Shown here piece after piece: positions 26,663 through 36,572 of a stretch of DNA of 64,000 nucleotides. Made by a program: the position numbers and the translations under genes. Source of the stretch: CAZJAH01 sp964544155 (lineage in GTDB: Bacteria; Bacteroidota; Ignavibacteria; Kapaibacteriales; UBA2268). The stretch is taken from NCBI GenBank assembly GCA_964544155.1, contig CAZJAH010000008.1:1-64000 (forward strand), read 5' to 3'. The notes under the pieces were generated by a model that was not told the origin of the DNA, made no database searches, and worked only from the letters and a program-made list of their open reading frames with translations. How positions within the stretch are numbered: the stretch's first letter is position 1; every line of letters starts with the position of its first letter.

Positions 26663-26692
26663 AGGGCGATCAGCAAACTGACCCGTTATAAG

Positions 26693-26729
26693 AAAAGCCG
26701 TCTTCGGTATATCCGGGGCGGCTTTTAAA
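26693..26729 (+). terminator. Rho-independent terminator of the hcp operon
   Basis: AAAAGCCG (26693-26700) pairs with CGGCTTTT (26719-26726) over an 18-nt loop, ending in the T tract of the stem. Confidence 0.75.
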
Positions 26730-26846
26730 TTGATGTCTCTTAATATTAATATTTTTTCGGATATTTCTTTTATCAGATTAAATCGGAACATCAAGGAAAA
26801 TTAAAATTCAGTATGCTCAAATGGCTTGATTTCAGCAAGAATAATA

Positions 26847-28832
26847 TTAATAATCCACAGAACAAATTAAATCAATTATCATTTTTTTTCTTTTTTCATC
26901 TAATTTGCCCTTATTAATAGCGGAACGCTGGACAGCTAAAAATCTGAAAATTTTTATTTCATCTTCATTAGCATATGAGCGACCGGGCAGTCTGTTATTT
27001 TTAATAACGAAATTTTGTAAGATGGAAAATTTTTCATCCCAACTCAACTTAATTTTATTGGTACTGAGCAATTTCTTGCCGTAGTTATGCTTTTTTAATC
27101 CAAAATACTCGTAGTTTAAGCAATCAAATCTTCTCTTATCTGCTCTTAAATTAGAAGTGATATATTTTTTATTTGTATCAAAGCTTTTTGTTACATAATC
27201 AACAATGTCATCGATATGTACCGGCTTTTTAGCTTTTATAATCAATTCTTCAGCTAATTCTCTTATGCTGCCCAGTTTCATATCGTCTCTATTTTTCCAT
27301 TTTAATAATCCGAATATACTTTTACGGCTTATAGGTATGAAGCCTTTATCTCTTTTCATAGAATTTTTTAAAGATAGAGCCGCTATCTGAATACCGGGAT
27401 GAATCTCCTTAACTTTATCGATTATCTCTAAAATATGGGCCGGCCTGCCGATTAATTCTAAAGCTTCCAACGCATATTGATACAGATGCATTTTTTTATT
27501 TTCTACAATATTAATTTTATGATCTGAAATAATCGTAGTGTCAAATTCATTTTTCAGAATATTAAAGGCTATAGTGTGTACTTGTTTTGTAGAATTATTG
27601 GCAAACAGAACATTTTTAAATGACTTTTCAATGATCAAGTCCACTGGCAGTGTATAGCTATTACTGACGGGCTGATTGTAAATTGAGTAAATCTTTTCAA
27701 TAAATAATTCAAAGTCAAACCGGTTTGTTATGCGTTTACTAACTAAGTATAAGTTTTTCCAATTATGCGCCGTTTTCCTGTTAATATTATATAAAGTATT
27801 AATCTCCTTGCCAATTATATCATAATCATTTTTAATAAGAATATGAAGAAATTTTGCTATGCCACAATTATTGAAAAAAGTATTTTCATTATCATTAATT
27901 TTTGTTAGCAGTTTATTATCTATATGAATAAATTCAGATGAAAAATCGATATCGTAGAGGTTCCAAAATTTATTTTCGATTAATCGCAGAAACAGAAAAT
28001 TCTTATAATGCTTATTAAATAATGAATGCCTTATCTGCCTGATCCTTTCGTAGGTTTTACCGAATTCATCTGCAATAATATGTAAATCCTTATTGTCATA
28101 TTTAAAAGCATTAATGCAGTAAAAAAGGATATAGCTCTGCAATTCAGTGAATAATACATTATTTTTAATCAAATAAAAAACAGTTCCAAAATAAGGTAAG
28201 CCGCTTTTATAATCGTAATCATAAAATGAATCCAATCCTTTTTTGTCAATATGGAATTGATATTCCAGATATGAAATATACAAATGCTTTTTTATTTCAT
28301 GATCTTTTTTATATGTATTTAATATATTTAATAAATTTTTATAGAACAAATAAAATTTTCTCAGTTCTTCTCTTATAATTCTTCTGGTAACCATTCTATC
28401 AATTTGATTTTTTAATAAAGCATAGGCATTATATAAATTATAAAAATCAATTTTTCCTTTTATCAGATACTGCAAAGCAGAAGAACTATTTACTGAAAGG
28501 TTTTTTACAACAATATTCATTATGTTATTTATGAACTGAATTGATTCATTGCTTATTTTTAGTATTTCATAATAACGGTTTTTTATAGAATGGCTGACAA
28601 AATTTTCTGAACCATTTGGATGTAAGTTGTCATCGCATAAGTGTGATAAGATATTGTTGGTTTTAACACCGCAATACCTCAATTCCAAAAAATTATTTTT
28701 TTCTAAATAATAATTCAGCAGAGAATTTAAATCTGATAATCCCGCAGTTTCGCAAACAGTTATTGCTCTCGCGTTTAGATGGTAATCTTCGTGGAGTTGG
28801 GTTAATGTTCTATTTTTATTGATAGTTGTCAC
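26847..28832 (-). CDS. Multi-HTH DNA-binding protein: RpoA-CTD-like, sigma4-like, two HARE-like winged helices
   Basis: This 661-residue protein of unknown function is markedly more AT-rich than its neighbours and rich in Asn, Lys and Ile. Residues ~15-66 (ARAITVCETAGLSDLNSLL ... LELRYCGVKTNNIL) look like the HhH fold of the RNA polymerase alpha C-terminal domain. Residues ~250-275 (IADEFGKTYERIRQIRHSLF) match the sigma-region-4 HTH. Residues ~448-512 (YALEALELIGRPAHILEII ... GFIPISRKSIFGL) and ~520-582 (IRELAEELIIKAKKPVHI ... FGLK) look like two HARE-HTH winged helices related to the RNAP delta subunit. Residues ~597-657 resemble helicase-associated repeats. No catalytic motif is visible. 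It stands alone. All domain calls are by eye. Confidence 0.6.
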   Translation of the reverse strand: MTTINKNRTLTQLHEDYHLNARAITVCETAGLSDLNSLLNYYLEKNNFLELRYCGVKTNNILSHLCDDNLHPNGSENFVSHSIKNRYYEILKISNESIQFINNIMNIVVKNLSVNSSSALQYLIKGKIDFYNLYNAYALLKNQIDRMVTRRIIREELRKFYLFYKNLLNILNTYKKDHEIKKHLYISYLEYQFHIDKKGLDSFYDYDYKSGLPYFGTVFYLIKNNVLFTELQSYILFYCINAFKYDNKDLHIIADEFGKTYERIRQIRHSLFNKHYKNFLFLRLIENKFWNLYDIDFSSEFIHIDNKLLTKINDNENTFFNNCGIAKFLHILIKNDYDIIGKEINTLYNINRKTAHNWKNLYLVSKRITNRFDFELFIEKIYSIYNQPVSNSYTLPVDLIIEKSFKNVLFANNSTKQVHTIAFNILKNEFDTTIISDHKINIVENKKMHLYQYALEALELIGRPAHILEIIDKVKEIHPGIQIAALSLKNSMKRDKGFIPISRKSIFGLLKWKNRDDMKLGSIRELAEELIIKAKKPVHIDDIVDYVTKSFDTNKKYITSNLRADKRRFDCLNYEYFGLKKHNYGKKLLSTNKIKLSWDEKFSILQNFVIKNNRLPGRSYANEDEIKIFRFLAVQRSAINKGKLDEKRKKMIIDLICSVDY

Positions 28833-28913
28833 ATCAATAATCCGAATAAAATAATAAGTTATGCAATAATATTAAAATTGTGGATAACTCACAAATTTAT
28901 TTGGTAATGCAAA

Positions 28914-28943
28914 TAAAAAAAGGGCTGCTAAACAGCAGCCCTT
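28914..28943 (-). terminator. Rho-independent terminator of the subtilase gene
   Basis: A 9-bp stem, AGGGCTGCT (28921-28929) with AGCAGCCCT (28934-28942), with a 4-nt loop; the A-run at 28914-28920 becomes a T-run on the minus strand. Confidence 0.92.
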
Positions 28944-28970
28944 AATACATATCATCTATCAAAAGTATTG

Positions 28971-31900
28971 CTATCTTTTGATCACTTTGCCGGTGAAGTA
29001 ATTTTCGCCATTGCTTATAACAATGTGGTAAGTTCCCGCAGCCAGAGCTGATATATCAAGATCTCTTTTGTTCAGTCCTTTATTAAACATGTGGGTTTGT
29101 TTAACTGCAACTGAGCCTTTAGAATCATAAAGGTTTAATTCATATCTTCCCGGATTGCTTAGCTCCAGCTTAAGTGCGCATTTGCTATCCGAGGGGTTCG
29201 GGCTAATTTCAAAGCCGTTTCCAGGGCCTGCAGCGCTAACCACGGAAAGAGGCTCTTTAGCATAGGCTGAATAGTGTATGTCAATTTTCTGTGGATCGCC
29301 GTCAGTCGTAATTTCCAGAATGGCTTCTTTCGGGCCTTCCTTTTTTGGCGAGTATTTCAGGGTCAGGCTTGATTGCAGCCCGGGTTGTATCGGGTTCTGA
29401 AACGGTGACGTTATGGTAAACTCATCTTCTTCCACAAATGAAGGAACTACAAGCTTAACATCCGTGACATTAATATCAATATTACCGTTATTTTTTAATC
29501 TTACTATATCGAATTTAAACTTGTTTATCTCGAGGGTATCCAGGTCAACTTCTTCGGCGGTAAGAAGGCTGATCTCATTATTAACGTTGTAAGGTACGCT
29601 GTAAAACTCAATGTAGGTCAGATATTTGCCGATCTGCCATAATCTGGAAGTGTTATCATTGCCGTCATCCGCCCCGATAGTATAATTGCCGGGAATATCC
29701 CTGGTAAGTTCAAAGCTCCAGGTTCTGCCTAAGTCTGTTGTTATCCATACATGGCCACGCTCGTCAAGCATAATTAAAGATCTCGAGTTATCGGGCCCGT
29801 ACAGATACACGGGGTACATTTTGCCGTTTATATTTTCACTGTCAACTTCCCAGCTGTTGCCTCCGTTTGTTGTTCTGGCTATATACTTAGGTTCGGAGCC
29901 GTCCGTTTCAATGCCTTCGGATATTATCGCCATACCGTTTTGAAGATCATAGAAAGCAATATCTCTTATATGCTTATTTTCAGAAATGGTTTTTACCTGC
30001 CATGTATTTCCTCTGTTCGAGGAAAAAATAATTCTTCCTTTATTGGTGCCGAACCAGATTTTATCATCGGAGAAATAGCAGGCATTTACATACCCGGCTT
30101 CATCCTGTAGTGGTTCTGGAAGATTTTCAAGCGCCGACCATCCCTGCCCGCCGTTCTGAGTTTTACCCACCCCCCATTTACCATTCTGGGGGTCACCAAG
30201 AAAAATGCCGTTATTTTCATCGAAGAAATAGATGTCATTAATAAAACCGGTAATATTTCCAACTTCCACATTATTCCAGGTACTGCCGCCATTATAAGTG
30301 TAGAAGATTTTTGCCTGTTCCCGGCGGGTTTCCGTACCAAAATATTGCCTCGATGAGTTAAAAGCGTGGCTCGAATAAATGGGATCCTCGGCTAAAGCCT
30401 GTACATTGGCACCGCCTCCTGTAGTCCTGATATATACACCTCTGTTTGTGGATGAAAATCTAAGGAAACCGCCTATCAAAAGGCCGTTCATATCGAATGC
30501 GGAAGCGGTACTCCAACTAATGGACGGAGAATCTCTGAAGGAATAATTCGTGCCGAATTTATTATCAGTTTTTAAATTTATCGACAGCCTTACGAGCTGG
30601 TAGTCAAGATAGCCGTCGGCTTCATATTTGAGCAGAATATCGGCATAACCGTCGTACCATGGAGTGTTGCTGCCTAATGTGGCGTTTAGTTCTATGGAAG
30701 CTTCATCATCATTAAGTAAATCGCCTATAATGAAATCAGATACATCTATTGTCAGATAATCCTGAACGGGAGTTGCCGTTACAACAAGGTTTTTAGCGTC
30801 AGACAGATAGTTCTTTATTTTTGCAGTAAATTTTTTGACCTCACCGATGGTATTAAAATGCTCACCGTTGAAAGCAGTTTCATAAGCATAAACACCAGGT
30901 ACGGCATTCGCTCCGTTTATTGGGTTATTCAGCGTAACGGCTTTAAGCGCGTCGGCAATACCATAGAATTGCGGTTTCTGTTCGTCGCTCACTCCTGCGA
31001 GTTCATTTGTGCAAGATCTTAGCTGCTGTATGATCTGCCTGGGAGTCCAGTCGGGATGAATTGATTTTATCAAAGCGGCTATGCCTGCCGCGACGGGGGA
31101 AGCCATTGAAGTGCCGGACTCTGATTTGTAGCTGTTATCCGGATAGGTTGAGTTTATACCCACGCCGGGAGAATAAGCCGTAACAGAATAGCCGTAATTA
31201 AATGAATTTCTTCTATTACTTCTCGTGCCGCCAATTGTCGCTAAATTAGCGTACGATGAAGGATAGTGAGGTGAATCTTCAAGAGATACACCGTCATTAC
31301 CGGCAGCGGCTATTACGACGGCTCCCATTTCGAATGCCGCGTTGATAATATCCTGTTCGGCCCGGCTGCCTCCTGAACCGCCCCAGCTGCAATTAATTAT
31401 ATCCGCGCCGTTTTCCGCGGCATACAGGATTGCGTCATATCCCCTGTATATACCGCCATACTGCGGATTATCGGAGGACAGCTTAAGGGGCATTATCGTA
31501 CAATTAAATGCGGGCGATGCAATGCCTTTGCCATTATCAGTTATGGCCGCCGCGCAGCCGGCAACATGTGTACCGTGGGATACATGTGTACTTGTCGGCT
31601 TGGGATCGTTATCTTCTCTAAAGGACCCGCCGGTGTAATTTCCTACAAAGTCCCAGCCTCTGATATCGTCCACTTTGCCGTTGTTATCATTATCAATTCC
31701 GTCTCCGGGGATCTCGTCTTCGTTTACCCATATATTATCGGCGAGGTCTTCATGATCCCATTCAACCCCGGAATCCGTTATGGCAATGATCACATCCTTG
31801 CTGCCCTTGGTTATTTCCCAGGCTTCGGGTAAATTTAAAGCATTTATGTGCCATTGATCCTTTAATCTCGGATCGTTTGGTATATATTCATTCGTATATC

Positions 31901-32336
31901 GTATGAATATTGGATCGGCGTATTCTACTTCCGGATTTGTTTCCAGTTCAATACACGCGTCATAAGGATCTACCGGTGAGTCATAAACAACTTCATATAT
32001 TCTTGAAAGTGATGATGCAGTAGAGCTGCTTAAAAGTATGTTGCTTTCATATCTTTCATAGGGAGCTTTAATCGAAACGACATTCAATTTGCTCAGGTAG
32101 CTGTTCAATATTGACTCCGAAAGGGCTTTCTTGTTAACGATATGCTTTTTTCCCTTTAGTTTGATATGTATTCTATTTTGCTCATAATACTTTTGGTCTA
32201 CTTTTTTAACCAGATTTGGCGATATATCCATATGCCGGTCCGGTGTATAATATCTTTCAGCATAATCGGCAAATCCATTAATATTTACAAACGCAATAAT
32301 CACAATCAAAAAAATAAGTTTATTAAATAAGGCCAT
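28971..32336 (-). CDS. T9SS-exported subtilisin-like serine protease (S8) with Ycf48-like repeats
   Basis: This 1121-residue protein has a signal peptide (residues 1-22) and a propeptide-like region (~55-150). The S8 catalytic domain shows D188 (IAITDSGVEWDHED), H254 (VSHGTHVAG) and S410 (ESGTSMASPVAAG). The D-to-H interval carries a Ca-binding-like acidic loop (DGIDNDNNGKVDD). A central region holds 'TYNGGSTWNNV', 'SSNRGNTWQVKT', 'TTNGGNSWEVD' Ycf48/BNR repeats, then an Ig-like module. The C-terminus is a T9SS sorting domain (ISPNPSDSKCALKLEL ... LAAGTYHIVIS). It is an extracellular protease, with an unusually large propeller-like insert between protease and sorting domain. Confidence 0.93.
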   Translation of the reverse strand: MALFNKLIFLIVIIAFVNINGFADYAERYYTPDRHMDISPNLVKKVDQKYYEQNRIHIKLKGKKHIVNKKALSESILNSYLSKLNVVSIKAPYERYESNILLSSSTASSLSRIYEVVYDSPVDPYDACIELETNPEVEYADPIFIRYTNEYIPNDPRLKDQWHINALNLPEAWEITKGSKDVIIAITDSGVEWDHEDLADNIWVNEDEIPGDGIDNDNNGKVDDIRGWDFVGNYTGGSFREDNDPKPTSTHVSHGTHVAGCAAAITDNGKGIASPAFNCTIMPLKLSSDNPQYGGIYRGYDAILYAAENGADIINCSWGGSGGSRAEQDIINAAFEMGAVVIAAAGNDGVSLEDSPHYPSSYANLATIGGTRSNRRNSFNYGYSVTAYSPGVGINSTYPDNSYKSESGTSMASPVAAGIAALIKSIHPDWTPRQIIQQLRSCTNELAGVSDEQKPQFYGIADALKAVTLNNPINGANAVPGVYAYETAFNGEHFNTIGEVKKFTAKIKNYLSDAKNLVVTATPVQDYLTIDVSDFIIGDLLNDDEASIELNATLGSNTPWYDGYADILLKYEADGYLDYQLVRLSINLKTDNKFGTNYSFRDSPSISWSTASAFDMNGLLIGGFLRFSSTNRGVYIRTTGGGANVQALAEDPIYSSHAFNSSRQYFGTETRREQAKIFYTYNGGSTWNNVEVGNITGFINDIYFFDENNGIFLGDPQNGKWGVGKTQNGGQGWSALENLPEPLQDEAGYVNACYFSDDKIWFGTNKGRIIFSSNRGNTWQVKTISENKHIRDIAFYDLQNGMAIISEGIETDGSEPKYIARTTNGGNSWEVDSENINGKMYPVYLYGPDNSRSLIMLDERGHVWITTDLGRTWSFELTRDIPGNYTIGADDGNDNTSRLWQIGKYLTYIEFYSVPYNVNNEISLLTAEEVDLDTLEINKFKFDIVRLKNNGNIDINVTDVKLVVPSFVEEDEFTITSPFQNPIQPGLQSSLTLKYSPKKEGPKEAILEITTDGDPQKIDIHYSAYAKEPLSVVSAAGPGNGFEISPNPSDSKCALKLELSNPGRYELNLYDSKGSVAVKQTHMFNKGLNKRDLDISALAAGTYHIVISNGENYFTGKVIKR

Positions 32337-32408
32337 ATAACCCCCAGTGTTTATATTAATTCATAATTTATGATATCTAAATATGTTCTTAATTTTTTAA
32401 TCTTACAG

Positions 32409-34403
32409 TTAAAATTCCTGCAGGAAAATTACAGCATAGCCATATCTTTTAGTTCCTGCAAATATTAGCGTATAGCCCTTTCCGAGCGGCAGCAGTATAT
32501 CGTCAATGCGAATAAGAGATTCTTCTCTGCCTGCTTCAATGAATACAAAGCTGTGTTTATATTCTCTATGTATCTTTTCCGGTATGGTGAATTCCTTATA
32601 TTCTACATTATTTACCAGAATATCTTCACTATCGGCTAATTTGATAGCGATCGGCCCGCTTTCTGTTGATGCGTTCAAAAACCGCCTTATATAATAAGAA
32701 TTTTGCAAATCGAAAGGCTTGTGGGAATTCGTGAAAATATCCGTCTCGCCTTTTTCACCGGTAATAACAACAAGCATCCTTTCTCCGCTTACAGCTTCAA
32801 ATTGCAGTTCTTTGTCTTCGGTTGAAATTGTGTTAGTTCCTTCGGGAAGAATGGTAGCAATAGTTCCGGAAAAATGCACTTTCGCGTTTTCTATCAGTAC
32901 ATCGCCTGAATTTTTTATTGTGAGTTCTTCAAAATCCTTATTGCTAACAACCTGGACAATTTGTGCTATTACACCTGTTTCCAGTGGTTGATGAGAAGTA
33001 ATGCCGGGGTCGTCCTCGATCAAGGTAAGCCTTTCATTGCCCTGCTGATCATAATTAATAACAAGCAGATAATTTTTGTTGGGTTCAAGTACTCCTGTCG
33101 CAACATTAACCAGTCTCTGCGGCTGTGTATTGGCGAAAAGGGTAAGCGGCGCGTATCCCGATTTAATGATCGCAGGGGCGGAAACTTCTCCCGGCGAAAT
33201 TTCACTTGTAATAACTATTCCTGAGGTATAATTGTTCCGGGCGGTATCGTTATTTCTTGCGCCCAGTGAAATCCTCCGTGAACCGGCCCCGTAAGCTCCG
33301 TGTACAACTCTGATGACGCAGGTCGAATCTGACGGTTTATACAATCGCAGTGGATTAACAACCACTATTCCGCCGGCTTTTTGCTCTTCAGTATCGAATA
33401 TAAGAGTGTTATACTTTTCCAATACTTCCAGAGAAAAATCTAACGCGCCGGCTTTCCCGGTCATAAGTAATGTAGAAAGGGTGTCGAGGGCATCGGTTCC
33501 GCAGGCGCTAACTTCTGTATAGTTCTGTATCATGCCAGGGCCGAGTGCTTGAACCACTGTTTCATCAGGATTCTTTTTCAAAGTAACAGTTTCTGTTGAA
33601 AAATTAATTGTCCTTATCTCGGTAGTTCTTTCCTCTATTATCGGCGGCTCATAAACCGCTGCTTCCGAGTGTATTTTTTCATCCAATAACATAACCTTTT
33701 CATCTGCCTGAGGCTCATTAATAATGATTATGGTGTATTGGCCGCGCCTGTCGAGCTGCTCAAGCTTGTAAAGGCCGATCGGCTCAGGGCCATCGTCGGT
33801 TTCACGTATTAAGCTGACCGGCAGGTCACCTGTTCTAACCGGAGTAAGCAGGGAATTATTTAAGTATTCCAGATTACCCACCAGGACTTCTCCATTGGGG
33901 CATCCGAGCCTAAGCGTATATCTAATGGTTGTATCAGGATTAGCATTCAGAAGCCTGATATAAGCACTTGTGCTGTTATCGGGAATAGTCGAAGATGTAG
34001 ATATTCTTATAAGTGAATCGGCATTCCCGCCGTCTTTGAGCCCGGCAGCGGGCATGGCAAAATATGTATAAGTCAGGTTGCGCGCGAACCTGTGCCTCTG
34101 CTGCGTACGAAGCTGCCCTTCGCCGTCTGAAGTTACTACCGACATAAATGCCGAATCCGCGGGAGGATTAATTACCGGAGTAATTTGCCCGAATGATGAT
34201 AGCTCTGTCTGTGCCTTAGCTTCAAAGTCAAGCTTTCTTGGCTTGCTGTCTTCAGCAAGATTCATAAACCTTACAAGTACCGATTCCGCCTGTGGCGGCG
34301 GGTTTACCAGGCTGTCGCTTTCTTCAATGCATCCAGTGCCTAATACTAATAAAGGCGCTATAACCGTCCATAACATGATATGGAATTTTATATTCGATTT
34401 CAT
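32409..34403 (-). CDS. Large lipoprotein, DUF4397-like repeats
   Basis: This 664-residue protein has a lipoprotein signal peptide ending in LGTGC (cysteine at ~25), so it is predicted to be lipid-anchored in the outer membrane. The repeated 'vRFMNLAEDS / iRLLNANPD / RVVHGAYGAG / RRFLNASTES' segments, each starting a beta-rich block, resemble DUF4397 ('RFVNASPD') modules, though divergent. No enzyme motifs are visible. It lies upstream of the subtilase on the same strand, 72 bp apart, so co-transcription is possible. Function is unknown. Confidence 0.7.
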   Translation of the reverse strand: MKSNIKFHIMLWTVIAPLLVLGTGCIEESDSLVNPPPQAESVLVRFMNLAEDSKPRKLDFEAKAQTELSSFGQITPVINPPADSAFMSVVTSDGEGQLRTQQRHRFARNLTYTYFAMPAAGLKDGGNADSLIRISTSSTIPDNSTSAYIRLLNANPDTTIRYTLRLGCPNGEVLVGNLEYLNNSLLTPVRTGDLPVSLIRETDDGPEPIGLYKLEQLDRRGQYTIIIINEPQADEKVMLLDEKIHSEAAVYEPPIIEERTTEIRTINFSTETVTLKKNPDETVVQALGPGMIQNYTEVSACGTDALDTLSTLLMTGKAGALDFSLEVLEKYNTLIFDTEEQKAGGIVVVNPLRLYKPSDSTCVIRVVHGAYGAGSRRISLGARNNDTARNNYTSGIVITSEISPGEVSAPAIIKSGYAPLTLFANTQPQRLVNVATGVLEPNKNYLLVINYDQQGNERLTLIEDDPGITSHQPLETGVIAQIVQVVSNKDFEELTIKNSGDVLIENAKVHFSGTIATILPEGTNTISTEDKELQFEAVSGERMLVVITGEKGETDIFTNSHKPFDLQNSYYIRRFLNASTESGPIAIKLADSEDILVNNVEYKEFTIPEKIHREYKHSFVFIEAGREESLIRIDDILLPLGKGYTLIFAGTKRYGYAVIFLQEF

Positions 34404-34589
34404 ACTTCTTTTTTAATCCGAATTAATTATCTCTTTTAGAACTAATGGATTTCACCGTATAAAAGTTACTAATTTAAATTATTTTTAAAGAAAAAAATAC
34501 TAATTAATTATCTTTGTAAGTTTTTTCACTATAATAACGTGAATATTACAGGATAATAAATTTAGTTTAAAATAAAGACAGATTCAATT

Positions 34590-35675
34590 ATGGAAGACAA
34601 AGTTAAGAGCATTCTTGAACGATATAATGAAATAAAAGAAAAGATGAACAATCCTGAGATAATGAGCGACTTAAAGCGCTCTACAGAGGTATCCAGGGAA
34701 TTCAAGCAGCTTACTCCTATTGCAGATGCCGGCAGGGAATATCTGGAGATATGTGACCATCTGGCGCAAAACAAGGAATTGATCGATTCGAAGGAAACCG
34801 ATCATGAGCTTAAAGACCTTGCATATGAGGAAAACGATGAGCTTGTTAAAAGGCAGGAACAGATGAAAGAAAAACTGCGTTTGCTGCTTGTACCGAAAGA
34901 TCCCAATGATCTTAAGAACTGTATCATGGAGATGCGAGCGGGTACCGGCGGCGATGAGGCAGGTATCTTTGTGGGCGACCTTTTAAAAATGTATGAAAGA
35001 TTTGCCGAAAATAACAGGTATAAGATAGAGATCATAGATTTTAATGAAAGCGAACGGGGAGGATTTAAGGAAATTATCTTTTCCATTGCCGGTGATGAAG
35101 TTTTCGGTACTATGAAGTTTGAAAGCGGAGTACACAGAGTGCAGCGGGTACCCGAAACAGAAGCCAGCGGCAGGGTTCACACTTCGGCAGCTACAGTAGC
35201 CGTACTACCCGAAGCAGAAGATATTGATATACAAATCAATGAAGAAGACCTCCGCATAGATATTTTTCGCGCGGGCGGCAAGGGCGGCCAGAACGTCAAC
35301 AAGGTTGAAACCGCGGTACGGCTCGTACACAATCCTACCGGTTTAGTGGTATCGTGCCAGGATGAACGCTCACAACTCAAAAACCGCGAAAAAGCCTTGA
35401 AAGTTTTGCGCTCCAGGCTATATGAATTGGAACTTAAAAAGCAGCAGGAGCAAATTTCATCATCCAGGAAATCTATGGTGAAAACGGGCGACCGCTCAGA
35501 AAAGATCCGTACATACAACTACCCGCAGAACAGGGTAACTGACCACAGGCTCGAAGGAGATGCAAAAAATTATCCCCTTAAAGACGTCATGGAAGGAAAC
35601 CTTATGCAGATTATTGAAAATCTAAAGCTTGCTGAAAGGACTGAAATGCTTAACGCCGGAATAGAACAAATTTGA
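34590..35675 (+). CDS. prfA: Peptide chain release factor 1
   Basis: This 361-residue factor terminates translation at UAA and UAG. The peptidyl-tRNA hydrolysis motif GGQ is near residue 232 (GGKGGQNVNKVET). The stop-codon recognition tripeptide is PET near residue 188 (RVPETEASGRVHTS), of the P-x-T type of RF1 rather than SPF of RF2. The helical N-terminal domain and full length are intact, and there is no frameshift. No prmC methyltransferase gene adjoins it. Confidence 0.97.
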   Translation: MEDKVKSILERYNEIKEKMNNPEIMSDLKRSTEVSREFKQLTPIADAGREYLEICDHLAQNKELIDSKETDHELKDLAYEENDELVKRQEQMKEKLRLLLVPKDPNDLKNCIMEMRAGTGGDEAGIFVGDLLKMYERFAENNRYKIEIIDFNESERGGFKEIIFSIAGDEVFGTMKFESGVHRVQRVPETEASGRVHTSAATVAVLPEAEDIDIQINEEDLRIDIFRAGGKGGQNVNKVETAVRLVHNPTGLVVSCQDERSQLKNREKALKVLRSRLYELELKKQQEQISSSRKSMVKTGDRSEKIRTYNYPQNRVTDHRLEGDAKNYPLKDVMEGNLMQIIENLKLAERTEMLNAGIEQI

Positions 35676-35905
35676 GCCTTCCTATATTGTGTGATTCTAA
35701 GTAGCGCCCTTTTTATATATTATTATACGGTTGATTAGGCAAGGGTCTAACGTAAAAATAATTTCATAAAGTAATTAGTTTTTTGGAAAAATTAATTTAT
35801 TTTAAAATAAATTTGTATTTTAGCAGCCAAATATGCCTGTTATATACAAGCACGTTTGAATAATTACTTAATCAATCTTGTCCTATTCATTGTTGAGGTG
35901 ATTTG

Positions 35906-36199
35906 ATGTCTAAATTTCTCAAAATGCTTTTTGTGGTGGTTCTTTGCACTGGTGTACTCACTTCATGCTATACCTATACCACGGTTGTAGGTAAAGGCGC
36001 TCAGGGTAATGTAGAAGTTACCAAATGGAATCATTATGTAATATACGGTTTGGCGCCTGTCGGGGTTTCCGATTCTGAAGAAATGGCCGGAGGAGCTGAG
36101 GATTATACTGTTGTTACAAGGCACAGCTTTGTTAATGGGCTAATTGCCGGAATTACTTTTGGTATTTATACACCAACTACTACTACAGTAAAAAGATAA
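35906..36199 (+). CDS. Bor-family-like small lipoprotein
   Basis: The ATG at 35906 has GAGGTG five nt upstream, so it is the start (97 residues). A lipoprotein signal ends in LTSC (Cys ~21). The mature part resembles the phage lambda Bor/Iss family: a GGAEDYTVVTRHSFVNG segment followed by GITFGIYTP, matching the GGAE...FVNGLLGFITLGIYTP pattern of Bor. In enterobacteria Bor/Iss is linked to serum survival. Here only the family resemblance is claimed. No prophage genes surround it. Confidence 0.75.
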   Translation: MSKFLKMLFVVVLCTGVLTSCYTYTTVVGKGAQGNVEVTKWNHYVIYGLAPVGVSDSEEMAGGAEDYTVVTRHSFVNGLIAGITFGIYTPTTTTVKR

Positions 36200-36209
36200 T
36201 TAATATTCC

Positions 36210-36247
36210 GGGGGGCTTAAAAGAAGTCCCCCCTGTATATTTTTTAT
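36210..36247 (+). terminator. Terminator after the Bor-like gene
   Basis: GGGGGG (36210-36215) pairs with CCCCCC (36228-36233), extended by TT/AA pairs, and is followed by a T-rich stretch. Confidence 0.7.
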
Positions 36248-36259
36248 TACAGGTGATTT

Positions 36260-36460
36260 ATGAAAAAGTTCTTTTTAATAATTTTCGCGCTAGCGGCGCT
36301 TGTTTTGTTTTTCAATATTCTGAAAATAGTGGTATTTGATATCAACAGGCTGACCGGTTACGGCTATGGTTATCTGACCGGCCTTGTCATTCTATTCTTA
36401 TTACTCACAGGATCGGCGATTTATCTTGGCATCAGGATATACAAAAAAAGAGAAAAATGA
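36260..36460 (+). CDS. Small two-helix membrane protein
   Basis: This 66-residue protein has two hydrophobic helices (residues ~4-25 and ~40-60) separated by a loop with DINRLTGYGYGY, and a basic C-terminal tail (YKKREK). An AGGTGA lies about 8 nt before the ATG. It resembles no family I can name. Its size, the ribosome site and the clean membrane pattern support it as a real gene. Confidence 0.6.
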   Translation: MKKFFLIIFALAALVLFFNILKIVVFDINRLTGYGYGYLTGLVILFLLLTGSAIYLGIRIYKKREK

Positions 36461-36572
36461 AAGAAAGCAATCAGGAATTATTTCCACTTTAATTCTCAAA
36501 CATCTTCCCTTCAATCCGATTATTATAATACATGGCATTTTATTTGATTTCCGGATATAAATGTGTGCCGCT

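Noticed and set aside
26847..28832. Extracytoplasmic sigma factor
   Set aside because: Only a region-4-like HTH is seen; no region 2 is visible, so it is not a complete sigma factor.
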